DNA of 40,549 nt from Stenotrophomonas sp. UBA2302 (GTDB taxonomy: Bacteria > Pseudomonadota > Gammaproteobacteria > Xanthomonadales > Xanthomonadaceae). Both the position numbers and the translations under genes were made by a program. The notes beneath the pieces are model-generated. The model saw only the letters and a list, made by a program, of their open reading frames with translations, had not been told where the DNA came from and did not search any database. The stretch lies in the NCBI GenBank assembly GCA_002345545.1, contig DDVW01000073.1, positions 1-40,549 of the forward strand, read 5' to 3'. This document shows, in pieces, positions 19,606-28,183 of the stretch; the first letter of the stretch is position 1, and each line of letters opens with the position of its first letter.

Positions 19606-22600
19606 TTACGGGTGCTCGAAGGCCCAGGTATCGGCGAGCAGTTCGGCCTGCGCGATGACTTTGTCGGTGGCGTCCGGCTGCGCGTCGGGTGGGTACTTGT
19701 GCTTGGCCAGCAGCACCTTGACCATGGCCAGCATCCGCGCACGCGACGACTTGCGGTTCTGCCAGTTGATCGTTGCCGACTTGCGCAGCTTGTCGGTCAG
19801 CTCCTGCGCCAGTGCGCGCAGCACCGGGTGGCCCATCTCGCGCACGGCGGATTCGTTCTCGCATAGCGCCTGATAGAAGGCGAACTCCTCCTCGGTCAGG
19901 CCTTCCGGTGGCTTGGCGGCGTTGATCTCCTTGGCGAGCTTGATCAGTTCCTCGATCACCTCCACCGTGGTCAACGCGCGGTTCTGGTATTTGGCGATCG
20001 CCTCTTCGAGCTTCTGGGTGAACTCCTTGGCCTGCATGGCGTTCTTCTGGCCACGCGCCTTCACCTGGTCGGCGATCAGTCGCTCCAGCAGTTCGGCGGC
20101 CAGGTTCTTGGTCGGCATCTTCTGGATCTGGGCGAGGAACTGTTCGTCCAGCAGCGAGATGTCCGGCTTGCCGAGGCCCAGTGTGCCGAAGACGTCTTTC
20201 ACGCCCTCGACCAACACGCCCTTGGCGACGAGCTGACGAAGCGCCGCTTCTTTTTCGAGCCGCGATCGCGACTCACCGGCACGCGTCAGCTTGATCAGAC
20301 ACACTCGCACCGCCTGGAAGAACGCGATCTCCTCGCGCACCTCCATCGCCGCGCTTCGGGTGCCGGCCAGCGACTGCGCCTTGGTCAACTTCAGCACCTG
20401 GTCGAGGAAGGCGCGCACGCCGCGATTGCGGCCCTTGTCGTCCGGCTCGGGGTCGACCTGCAGGACGTGCTCCATCGCCGGCCCCAGCAGGGCAAGTGCG
20501 CGCTTGGGGTCAGCGAAGCCGGCGTAGTCGAAGCCGTGGAAGAACTCGCGGCGGATCACGTCCAGCGTGTCGAGCAGGATGCGCAGCGCCTCACCTGAGG
20601 TGTCGACCGGCTCGCGCTCCTGCCCAGCGTCTCGGGTGTACTGGCGGATGGCCTTCTTCAGCTCCTCGCCAATGCCGATGTAGTCGACGATCAGCCCGCC
20701 GGGCTTGTCCTTCCAGATGCGATTGGTGCGGGCGATTGCCTGCATCAGCCCGTGGCCCTGCATGGGCTTGTCGACATAGAGCGTGTGGACCGGTGGCGCG
20801 TCGAAACCGGTTAGCCACATGTCGCGAACAATCACCAGGTCGAGGGGGTCGTCCGCGTCCTTGAAGCGCTTCTCCAACAGCTTGGCGCCCGAGCGGTCGG
20901 TCCGATGCTGCTGGTAGTGCGAAGGGTCAGACGAGTTGCTGGTCATCACGATCTTCAGTCGACCCTTGGCGATGTCCGGGTCGCCCCACGCGGGCCGCAG
21001 CTTCACGAGCTCGTCGAACAGCCGCACGGCCGCCTCGCGTGAGACCGCCACGATCATCGCCTTGCCCTCGATCTGCTCCTTGCGCGCTTCCCAGTGGGCG
21101 ACCAGATCGGCGGCCAGGGTCGCCAGACGACCATCCGCCATCGCCAAGGCCTCGAGCCGGGTCAGCCGACTGACCGTCTGGCCCTGCTCCTGTTCGTCCT
21201 CGTCCTCGGTCGCCTCCAGGAACTCGTCCATGAGCGCCTGCTTCTCGGCCTCATTGAAGCGAAGCTCGATGATCCGGCTCTCGTAGCTGACTGGCACCAC
21301 CGCCTCGTCTTCCTGCGCGGCGATCATGTCGTAGACGTCGACGTAGGTGCCGAAGACCGCCTCGGTGTCGCGGTCGTCCAGGCTCACAGGCGTGCCGGTC
21401 ATGCCAAGGTAGATCGCGTTCGGCAGCGCATCGCGCATGTACTTGGCGAGGCCGTACTTGGTCTGGCCCGTCTTGGTATCGAGGTCGGCTCTGAAGCCGT
21501 ACTGCGTGCGGTGCGCCTCGTCGGCGATCACGATGACATTGCTGCGCTCGCAGAGGACCGGCACCGAAGTCTGGCCACGCTCGGGAGCGAACTTGTTGAT
21601 GGTGGTGAAGAACACGCCGCCGGCTTCCACGGCCGTGAGCTGCTCGCGCAGGTCGTCGCGGCTGTTGGCCTGCACCGGCGTGGCACGGATCGACCAGCGG
21701 CAGTCGGCAAAGGTCTCGAACAACTGGCCGTCCAGGTCTTTGCGGTCGGTGACCAGCACGACGGTCGGGTTCGCGAACTCGGATCGCTCGCGCAGGGCCA
21801 TCACGTAGAACAAGGCGAGCAGCGACTTGCCCGAGCCCTGGGTGAACCAGATCACGCCGCCCTTGCCGTCTTTGCGATGGGTCAGGGCGTCGACAGCTCG
21901 TTGCACCGCTTTCTTCACGCCGTGGTACTGATGCCACTGCGCGATGATCTTGAAGCTAGCTCCGCCGTCGCTGCCGCCAAAGGCCACGAACCCGCGGAAG
22001 AAATCGAGCAGGGTGTGCGGCTCCATCAGGCCGCGCATCAGCGACTCCAGCTCCAACATGCCCTTGGCGGCCTTCTCGCCGCCAACCAGGCGCCAGCGGG
22101 AATGACGGCTCAGATCGGCGCTCAACGAGCCATAGCGAGCCACCGTGCCATCGGAGATGACGTTGAGCAGGTTGTACGCGAACAGCTGCGGGATGTCGGC
22201 CTTGTAGGTCTGGATCTGGTGGTAGGCCTTCTCGTAGTCGGCATTCGGGTCGGCCGGGTTCTTCAGCTCGATGACGACCAGTGGGAGACCGTTGACGAAC
22301 AGGACCAGGTCGGGTCGGCGGAGCTTCTGGCCGTGTACGGTGAACTGCTGGACCGCGAGAAGATCATTGGGGCCGTCGAAGTCGATCACCGGCACACGCA
22401 GCACGCTGCGCCGCCCATCTGGCTCAATACGCTCGAGCGGAACGCCATTGCGCAGCCAGTCGTACATCTCGCGGTTGCCATCGACCAGCGACTGCGAGCC
22501 GTAGCTCGCGACCTTGGCCACGACCTCGCAGACTTCGGCGGGGACCAAATCGGGAGAAAGCCGCGACACCGCATCGCGCAATCGCGGTGCCAGCACGACA

Positions 22601-22722
22601 TCGGCGTAGCGGTCTCTGCCTGCCTGCTCCCCACCCGGCGATACCGCGTCGCTATGCAGGCAGGTCCAGCCCAGGGACGCGAGCCAGTCGAGGCAGACGA
22701 CTTCGAGGTGGTTTTCGTTCAT
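19606..22722 (-). CDS. hsdR: Type I restriction enzyme, R subunit
   Basis: The 1038-residue motor and nuclease subunit. The N-terminal PD-(D/E)xK nuclease includes LPLVVIELKNPAD near residue 150. The helicase part has WFTQGSGKS (Walker A), VIADEAHRTQYG (DEAH box) and ATPase motifs III to VI (YLGMTGTPV; DMWLTGFD; ARTNRIWKDK). The C-terminal region is the helical HsdR_C domain that docks on the methylase core. It is full length. A Shine-Dalgarno (AAGGGG) precedes ATG 22722. A gap of 189 bp separates it from the upstream gene, so it may have its own promoter. With hsdM broken, the protein probably lacks a complete partner complex. Confidence 0.93.
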   Translation of the reverse strand: MNENHLEVVCLDWLASLGWTCLHSDAVSPGGEQAGRDRYADVVLAPRLRDAVSRLSPDLVPAEVCEVVAKVASYGSQSLVDGNREMYDWLRNGVPLERIEPDGRRSVLRVPVIDFDGPNDLLAVQQFTVHGQKLRRPDLVLFVNGLPLVVIELKNPADPNADYEKAYHQIQTYKADIPQLFAYNLLNVISDGTVARYGSLSADLSRHSRWRLVGGEKAAKGMLELESLMRGLMEPHTLLDFFRGFVAFGGSDGGASFKIIAQWHQYHGVKKAVQRAVDALTHRKDGKGGVIWFTQGSGKSLLALFYVMALRERSEFANPTVVLVTDRKDLDGQLFETFADCRWSIRATPVQANSRDDLREQLTAVEAGGVFFTTINKFAPERGQTSVPVLCERSNVIVIADEAHRTQYGFRADLDTKTGQTKYGLAKYMRDALPNAIYLGMTGTPVSLDDRDTEAVFGTYVDVYDMIAAQEDEAVVPVSYESRIIELRFNEAEKQALMDEFLEATEDEDEQEQGQTVSRLTRLEALAMADGRLATLAADLVAHWEARKEQIEGKAMIVAVSREAAVRLFDELVKLRPAWGDPDIAKGRLKIVMTSNSSDPSHYQQHRTDRSGAKLLEKRFKDADDPLDLVIVRDMWLTGFDAPPVHTLYVDKPMQGHGLMQAIARTNRIWKDKPGGLIVDYIGIGEELKKAIRQYTRDAGQEREPVDTSGEALRILLDTLDVIRREFFHGFDYAGFADPKRALALLGPAMEHVLQVDPEPDDKGRNRGVRAFLDQVLKLTKAQSLAGTRSAAMEVREEIAFFQAVRVCLIKLTRAGESRSRLEKEAALRQLVAKGVLVEGVKDVFGTLGLGKPDISLLDEQFLAQIQKMPTKNLAAELLERLIADQVKARGQKNAMQAKEFTQKLEEAIAKYQNRALTTVEVIEELIKLAKEINAAKPPEGLTEEEFAFYQALCENESAVREMGHPVLRALAQELTDKLRKSATINWQNRKSSRARMLAMVKVLLAKHKYPPDAQPDATDKVIAQAELLADTWAFEHP

Positions 22723-22734
22723 GTCGCCCCTTGA

Positions 22735-22878
22735 GCGGTAGCCGGGAAGCCCCCATTAAACAACGAGATAGAGGCTTGGACCGCAATCTTCGCGGCCGCC
22801 CATCGGGAGTTCATTGCGGGTCAAGCTCTTGATGGGTACCATTCGCGTCAGCTCATCAACCATGCGTTGAAGGAGTAA
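22735..22878 (+). other. Possible 3' remnant of a lost gene, opposite to the operon
   Basis: A 47-codon open stretch with no usable start codon runs on the plus strand and ends at TAA 22878. Its translation (about IEAWTAIFAAAHREFIAG, then HSRQLINHALKE) looks like real protein rather than high-GC noise, and an intrinsic-type terminator follows at once. It could be the tail of a gene removed when hsdR or the cassette arrived. I do not recognise the family. Confidence 0.3.
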
Positions 22879-22879
22879 C

Positions 22880-22911
22880 GAGGCCGTCCCTAGGGGCGGC
22901 CTCAGCCTTTT
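22880..22911 (+). terminator. Plus-strand terminator in the gap before hsdR
   Basis: An 11-bp stem (GAGGCCGTCCC with GGGGCGGCCTC, one wobble) is followed by AGCCTTTT. The T run is on the plus strand, so it does not fit the minus-strand operon; read from the minus strand it is only a hairpin. Confidence 0.55.
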
Positions 22912-23412
22912 CTAGGTGCCCCAGAACGCCCGGTACGCTCGTTCGCGCTTCCTGCGCTGATGCTCGTGCTCGATCCAGAAGGCTGTCCACGGCAGGACAT
23001 AACCTCCGCGATCCGCCACGACGACGATGTAGCTGAAGTCATCGGGGGCGAGTAGGTAGCGGTCCTCGTTCTTGCGCGACTCTTTCCACCAAACGATGCG
23101 GCACGCGGTGGCTCCGGGAGCCTTTCCGTCGTACTCGTCCATCATCGGCCGCGGCCATCCGACACGCTCGCAACGCCGCATGTTTGGCAGTCGATCGGCC
23201 TCTACATCGCCGTCCGAAATCAGGTGCCAGAAGGTCGCGCTCTTCCCGTCGGACTCCGGGTGGCGCTTCACGCCGACGCGCTTTCCTGGCCATGAAGGTT
23301 TGGACGCGATGAAGTCCGCAGAGAATCGGTGATGGATGCGCTCGAGATAGGTGTTCCAGTCACCTTGCGCGTCTTCGAGCAGGATCAAGGCCGGCAACCA
23401 ATCGATACTCAT
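22912..23412 (-). CDS. Unknown protein, possible RelE/Barnase-type RNase fold
   Basis: A 166-residue protein with no family I can name with certainty. The pattern resembles the Barnase/EndoU/ColicinE5-RelE-like nuclease group: FWHLISDGD and MRRCERVGWPRPMMDEY, then RIVWWKESRKNEDRYLLAPDDFSYIVVVADRG split by a strand turn, and a closing VLPWTAFWIEHEHQRRKR helix. Several His, Arg and Lys could serve as an RNase active site. The start overlaps the DUF3800 stop by ATGA, so it is translated with the two genes before it. A hairpin and a 189-bp gap separate it from hsdR. The fold assignment is tentative; that it is a real gene is well supported by coupling. Confidence 0.6.
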   Translation of the reverse strand: MSIDWLPALILLEDAQGDWNTYLERIHHRFSADFIASKPSWPGKRVGVKRHPESDGKSATFWHLISDGDVEADRLPNMRRCERVGWPRPMMDEYDGKAPGATACRIVWWKESRKNEDRYLLAPDDFSYIVVVADRGGYVLPWTAFWIEHEHQRRKRERAYRAFWGT

Positions 23413-24122
23413 GCCATGGGCGCCACGGTGCGACCGCGCCACACGAACATGTTGAACTTTGGCTCGCGTAGGAGTGTAGGCCGCGTCAGGGTGTAGCCGG
23501 TGCGCTCTCGGATACGTGCGATGAGTGATTCCTTGCCGGCATTCCCCGCCAAGCCGCGATTGACGTAGCTCACCGCACCGAGCAGCAGATCGGCCAGTTG
23601 CAGACCTTCCACAGCGTGTGATTCCACCACCTGTACGCGTTCCAGAATCTTGCGGTCGAAATCGTAGAGGTTGTTGCACAGCACGTCGTGCAGCTTGACG
23701 ACCTTGCGAGCGCTGCGCGTGTCCTTCTTGTCGAGGTAGATTCGGAAGCGCGCATCGGGACGAATCAGCGGCTCCAGCAGGCCGAACAACATTTTGTAGT
23801 ACCAGTCGTCGTGGCTCTGCCCGAAGTCCACGTGAACGAGGCCTGTCTTGTGCGCCACCCACGCGCGGAAGTGAAGGTCGTCGTCGTCAAAGAAGTAGTC
23901 CAGGTAGTCCCGGTAGAAGCTCTGCTTGGCCGGCGAAACCTTGCTCCACTTCACCTCGAAATCAGGTGGCAAACCGTGTGCCTCCTTGATCTCGCGCAAG
24001 CGCACGGAAATTTCACGCGACTTGTCGACCGGGCACCACACCGCGCCCAGAACCATGAGCGGTTGGCCATCGTTGGGCAGGTGGCAGCTCTCGTCACAGT
24101 AGATGTTGAAGGATTCGCTCAT
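23409..24122 (-). CDS. DUF3800 domain protein (RNase H-like fold)
   Basis: A 237-residue DUF3800 protein. The family sign is the N-terminal strand FNIYCDESCHLP with an Asp-Glu pair. A second acidic strand (RIYLDKKDT) follows in the middle, and GLQLADLLLGAVSY near residue 190 carries the third conserved aspartate. The family belongs to the RNase H-like superfamily, and the acidic residues sit where metal-binding ones would be, so a nuclease is plausible though unproven. The family is often seen near defence genes. ATGA overlaps join it to the HEPN-like gene upstream and the 166-residue gene downstream. A Shine-Dalgarno lies within the previous gene. Confidence 0.85.
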   Translation of the reverse strand: MSESFNIYCDESCHLPNDGQPLMVLGAVWCPVDKSREISVRLREIKEAHGLPPDFEVKWSKVSPAKQSFYRDYLDYFFDDDDLHFRAWVAHKTGLVHVDFGQSHDDWYYKMLFGLLEPLIRPDARFRIYLDKKDTRSARKVVKLHDVLCNNLYDFDRKILERVQVVESHAVEGLQLADLLLGAVSYVNRGLAGNAGKESLIARIRERTGYTLTRPTLLREPKFNMFVWRGRTVAPMA

Positions 24123-25213
24123 GAGTCGATCACCACATCGTCGATGAGGCCCTCGAATCCAGCCTCCATGGCACGCCAGAGCGTGGCGAGTTCCCGATAA
24201 TCCTCGGGGGTGAAGGTCCGACCGTGGTGCGACCGAGCGCGCAGCTGGCCGAGGCGGGCGATCATGTGCCGCAGCGCGTCGACGTCCTCGTAGGCAACGG
24301 CAAATACCGTCTCGAAGTGTTCGTCGTGGCACATGATCAGTTCGTAGTGCTTGTAGTCGGCGTGATCCAGCATCGACTCATCGCCTTCCAACGGCCGCCC
24401 AAGCAGCTTCTTGCAGCCGCACAGGGGAAGTCGCTCTTTCGCCCAGTCCTCGCCGTAGGCACCTTCCATGCACTGGGCGATGAGGGTGCGTAGAACTTTC
24501 TCGTTGCGATGGACAAGGCCTTGCGCCTTCCTGACCTCCGCAGGCATGGCATTGTCCCTGATCAGCAGTCGGATGGTCCTCCGCTTCTCCTGCCGGGTCA
24601 GGATGCGGAATCGGGGGGCGCGTAGCAGGCCGGAGATGCCGAGCAATTCGCGGGCTTGCCGGACAGTGTGCAGTTCGAGCCAGGGGTCCGAGAGCACCGA
24701 GTCGATGACCGACCAAGCGTCGCGACCAAGTACGTCTATGCGGTCGAACATCGTGGAAAGCGCCGAATGCGCGTTCAGCACCTCTGCGCAGCTGTTGTCC
24801 CACCAGGACAATCGGTGCGCGTCCGCCAACCGCGCGGCCAGCGACATGTCCGTGACGCGGTACTGTTCGAGCAGTTCGGGCAGCTCGAACGCACCGCCGA
24901 GGCGAGCCGCCTCGACGGCACTGGTCAGCGAGCCAAGGGCATGATCCGTCTGCAGGTCGAACGCCGATTGACCGACCAGTTGACGATAGGAGTCGAGCGC
25001 GCGATCCCGCTTGAAGCGCTCCTGATCGATGATGCTCTCTACAGCCGCCGCGCCCCCTAGCATTCGGTAGAGGTCATCCGCTGCGGTTGAGGCAAGGGGG
25101 CGGAGAAACTGCTCACGCTCTGCGCGCTGCTGCTCCATCACTTGGTCGATGACCGAATAGCCTCCTGCTGCACGAGCCATCTCGCGGATATCGAGATATC
25201 TGGGGAGCGTCAT
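24119..25213 (-). CDS. HEPN-like (Swt1-type) protein following hsdS
   Basis: A 364-residue protein. The N-terminal 250 residues are helical and unassigned. The C-terminal part (about 250-364) resembles the Swt1-type HEPN domain: LRTLIAQCMEGAYGEDWAKERLP, then YKHYELIMCHDEHFETVF, then LRARSHHGRTF. The last contains R325-x4-H330, the R-x(4-6)-H motif used by many HEPN ribonucleases. HEPN RNases are common effectors in toxin and abortive-infection systems. The start overlaps the hsdS stop by ATGA, and the stop overlaps DUF3800 in the same way. This ties it to the specificity subunit and suggests its activity is linked to the R-M complex. Domain call by pattern only. Confidence 0.6.
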   Translation of the reverse strand: MTLPRYLDIREMARAAGGYSVIDQVMEQQRAEREQFLRPLASTAADDLYRMLGGAAAVESIIDQERFKRDRALDSYRQLVGQSAFDLQTDHALGSLTSAVEAARLGGAFELPELLEQYRVTDMSLAARLADAHRLSWWDNSCAEVLNAHSALSTMFDRIDVLGRDAWSVIDSVLSDPWLELHTVRQARELLGISGLLRAPRFRILTRQEKRRTIRLLIRDNAMPAEVRKAQGLVHRNEKVLRTLIAQCMEGAYGEDWAKERLPLCGCKKLLGRPLEGDESMLDHADYKHYELIMCHDEHFETVFAVAYEDVDALRHMIARLGQLRARSHHGRTFTPEDYRELATLWRAMEAGFEGLIDDVVIDS

Positions 25214-26586
25214 GCGACGGCCTCCTCGATCAACTTCTCGGCTTCGGGCAGGCGCAGCTTTCCGGAGATCAGGCGTGGAAGCAGGGTGTCGCGGAGGGCG
25301 GCAAGACTGTCCGCCAAATCGACGTTCGTCTCCATTCGGTCGTGAAGCGCAACCGCCAGTCCCTCGAACTTCTCGCAAAGCGGGCCAGGTGGAAGAACGA
25401 AACGTGGAATCTGAAGGCCGGCGGGCTTCAGCATGTTGACCGTGCTGCCATTCGCGCAGCCGGCTATCTGGTCGCGTACACGAGGTGCCATCAACGCACG
25501 GTAGATCCAGTGACGAGTGATCGGGCTGTCGTCTCGGATCCGAACTCGGTAGAGGTGATGCGAGAACAGTCCCCGCTGGAATTTCCGGGGGACAATTGCA
25601 GGGAAGCCGATGAGGCGGTGATGGTGCCCCTGCTCGGTATTGGCGACGACTACATCGCCAGCCTGGGCAATGTGTCGCTCCTTGAAGTCACCCTTGTAGA
25701 ACTTGATGCCTGCGTACTTGTAGCCCCCGCCTTCGAGTACCGAATTGAGGTTGTGCATGGGCAAGCCGCTCTCTTGGTCGGCGAGGCCTGCCCCCTTGTA
25801 ACTCAGCCCACGTTCCGCCTCGACATGCTCATCGAGGCGCGCGATGGTCCAACCTCTCGGAATCAACCCCAGCTCCGACGCCTCGAACTCGCTGGGGAAG
25901 AGCGCAGCGGTTGCGGCGTCCATACCCTCTGGCTCGCGGCCGTCGGCCTTGGCGCGCACGGGGTCGAAGTCCACGAACCAGGACTTGAACAGCGCCTGGG
26001 CGATAGCTTCGAGGGTGGCGTTGGTTTGGCGGAGCGACTCGACACGTCGGTTGATCACCGCAGCCAGCGAGCCGATTGCCTCCTGCACCGCAAACGGTGG
26101 CAACGGCACTTCGAAGCGCTCAATGTGACCCTTCGTAATCGCCCTGCGGCTGCCGCCAGCGTTGAATGACTCGATGTACTCCTTCGTCTCAGACAAAGCG
26201 AGCCAAGAGGCAAGAAAATGCGGGTGCAGCCTAGACCGGTCGACCCGGACCAGCATGACGTGCTGGTTCACACATGCCGGAAGTACGGCAGACGGAACGA
26301 CGCAGGCTCTCCCAAACGTCCTCCCATCCCCAGTGATATTGAGCAGCACGTCATCCGATGCAACTTCGGCGCCACGGAGGTCTGCTGCCTGGGCCTCGGA
26401 TATGAACGCAAGGCCTTCGGAGTCAAACTCATGGTCCAGGACGTTCTGGCTTCTGATTAGCGCATGGCCCTGACGCTCGACGAGGTACGAGATCTGTCCA
26501 CCTTTGGGAGTGGCCCCTGAACGAACTTTTTCAGCTAGGTCGCCAAGCCTTGCCGTTGGCCATGAGGGCTGAGTCTCAGACGCCAT
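25210..26586 (-). CDS. hsdS: Type I restriction-modification specificity subunit
   Basis: A 458-residue subunit with two target-recognition domains that read the two halves of a bipartite DNA site. The first TRD spans about 10-150. The central conserved helix follows (LPPFAVQEAIGSLAAVINRR, then LFKSWFVDFDPV). The second TRD begins after GLIPRGWTIARLDEHV near residue 245, and a second conserved helix ends the protein (LRDTLLPRLISGKLRLPE). The length and repeat layout are complete, so the gene itself is intact. It overlaps the end of hsdM by 11 bp and the HEPN-like start by 4 bp. The recognition sequence cannot be deduced. Confidence 0.93.
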   Translation of the reverse strand: MASETQPSWPTARLGDLAEKVRSGATPKGGQISYLVERQGHALIRSQNVLDHEFDSEGLAFISEAQAADLRGAEVASDDVLLNITGDGRTFGRACVVPSAVLPACVNQHVMLVRVDRSRLHPHFLASWLALSETKEYIESFNAGGSRRAITKGHIERFEVPLPPFAVQEAIGSLAAVINRRVESLRQTNATLEAIAQALFKSWFVDFDPVRAKADGREPEGMDAATAALFPSEFEASELGLIPRGWTIARLDEHVEAERGLSYKGAGLADQESGLPMHNLNSVLEGGGYKYAGIKFYKGDFKERHIAQAGDVVVANTEQGHHHRLIGFPAIVPRKFQRGLFSHHLYRVRIRDDSPITRHWIYRALMAPRVRDQIAGCANGSTVNMLKPAGLQIPRFVLPPGPLCEKFEGLAVALHDRMETNVDLADSLAALRDTLLPRLISGKLRLPEAEKLIEEAVA

Positions 26587-28154
26587 ATCCCAGCGCCCCC
26601 AGCTTCTCCCGAATCACAGCATCCAGTTCCGCGCCCTTTGCCATCTGCTCCGCCAGTTGCGTGGTCAGCCGCTCCATCTTGTCAGCGAAGGCCTCGTCGT
26701 CATCGTCTTCGACCACGGCGCCGACGTAGCGCCCCGGCGTCAGCACGAAGCCATGCTGCTCCACGTCCTCCAGCGAGGCGGAGTAGCAGAAACCCGGTTC
26801 GTCCCCATAGGCGCCGCCGTCGCCGAACTCGGTGCCGCGCCAGCGGTGATAGGTCTGGCCGAGGCGCTGCAGGTCATCGTCCGTGAGCTCGATCTGAGTG
26901 CGCGAGACGCGGCCGCTGGCCGCCTTCCGCGCATCGATCGATGCGGCCGTTCTCGCCAGTAGCCTTGTTGCGCGACAGGAACCACAGGCAGACCGGAATC
27001 TGCGTGTTGGAGAACAGCTGGCCGGGCAGCGCGACCATGCACTCGACCACGTCGGCCTGCACCATAGCGCGGCGGATCTCGCCCTCGCCAGACTGCTGCG
27101 AGCTCATTGAGCCATTGGCGAGCACGATGCCGGCGCGTCCGCGACTGGAGAGGCGGGCCAGCATGTGCTGCAGCCAGGCGAAGTTGGCATTGCCCTTGGG
27201 CGGGATGCCGTGCACCCAGCGCGGGTCGTCGGTGAGCTTGTCGCCGTCCCAGTCGGAAATGTTGAACGGCGGGTTGGCCAGGATGTAGTCGGCGCGCAGG
27301 GTCTTGTGCTGGTCGTTGGTGAAGCTGGAACCGTAGGTCTGGCCCAAGTCACCGTCGAGGCCATGCACCGCGAGGTTCATCAGGCACAGGCGGCGCGTCT
27401 GCGCCATCAGCTCCTGGCCGTAGATGGCGAGGTCGCCCTGCTTGCCCAGCGTCTTCTGGTGCGCGTCCTTGAACTTGGCCGACTGCACGAACATGCCGCC
27501 GGAGCCGCAGGCGGGGTCGTAGATCTTGCCCTTGAAGGGCGCGAGGATCTCCACCAGCAGATTCACCACGTTCTTGGGCGTGTAGAACTCACCGGCCTTG
27601 GCGCCCTCGTTCATCGCGAACTGGCCGAGGAAGTACTCGTACACCTCGCCGAACACGTCGCGGCTGCCGTGCTTGGCCGGATCGAACTTCAGCCGCGCGA
27701 TCAGCCCCATCAGCTCGCCGAGCTTGCCCGGCTCCAGCGCCAGCCGCGAGAACTCGCGATACAGAACGCCGCGAAGCGACGGGTTCTCGGCCTCGATGTC
27801 GCCCATCGCCTTGTCGAGCAGTTGCGGCAGGTCGGGCGCCGTCGCCAGGGCCAACAGCGTGCTGAAGTGCGCGCCCTTCGGAATCCAGAACACGTTGTCC
27901 TGATCGTAGAAGGTCTTGTCGCCGACAAAGACATCCTCGCTGGCCTTCCGCGTGGCCTCGTCCTCGATGTAGTAGTCCGAGCCCGGCTCGGCGATGCGCT
28001 GGCGAATGACGTTCGACTGCGCATCGAACAGGTCCGACACGTACTTCAGGAACACCATCCCCAGCACCGGGTACTTGTACTCGGCCGCCGACACCGAGCC
28101 GCGCAGCTTGTTGGCGGTGTCCCAGAGTGTGCGTTTGAGTTCTTCGTTGGTCAT
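26576..28154 (-). pseudogene. hsdM: Type I DNA methyltransferase subunit, frameshifted
   Basis: The first 404 codons encode a normal HsdM: the helical N-terminal domain, the SAM-binding motif YDPACGSGGMF and the catalytic NPPF (ANPPFNISDW). At 26942-26933 the frame changes and the reading stops at 26874. The C-terminal part continues in another frame (DARKAASGRVSRTQIEL, then GFCYSASLEDVEQHGFVLT, to ALGYGV at 26579). Removing 4 bp restores one frame of 524 codons, a typical HsdM length. The repeated tetranucleotide there (2.5 copies of ATCG) points to a 4-bp tandem duplication. The lost tail is the part that packs on HsdS, so methylation is probably absent unless this is an assembly error or is rescued. 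Confidence 0.85.
26931..26944. repeat. Tetranucleotide duplication at the hsdM frameshift
   Basis: GCATCGATCGATGC is a perfect 14-bp palindrome containing ATCG two and a half times. One copy of the four bases is surplus to the hsdM frame. Confidence 0.8.
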
Positions 28155-28183
28155 CGGGTGACTCGTGTCGGCATTGGGGGGGC

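Noticed and set aside
21094..22734. 546-codon plus-strand open frame opposite hsdR
   Set aside because: Antisense of conserved hsdR helicase motifs; composition is shadow-like.
26931..26944. Phase variation of hsdM by tetranucleotide repeat slippage
   Set aside because: Only two and a half copies are present; slippage-driven switching normally needs many more. A single duplication is enough to explain the break.
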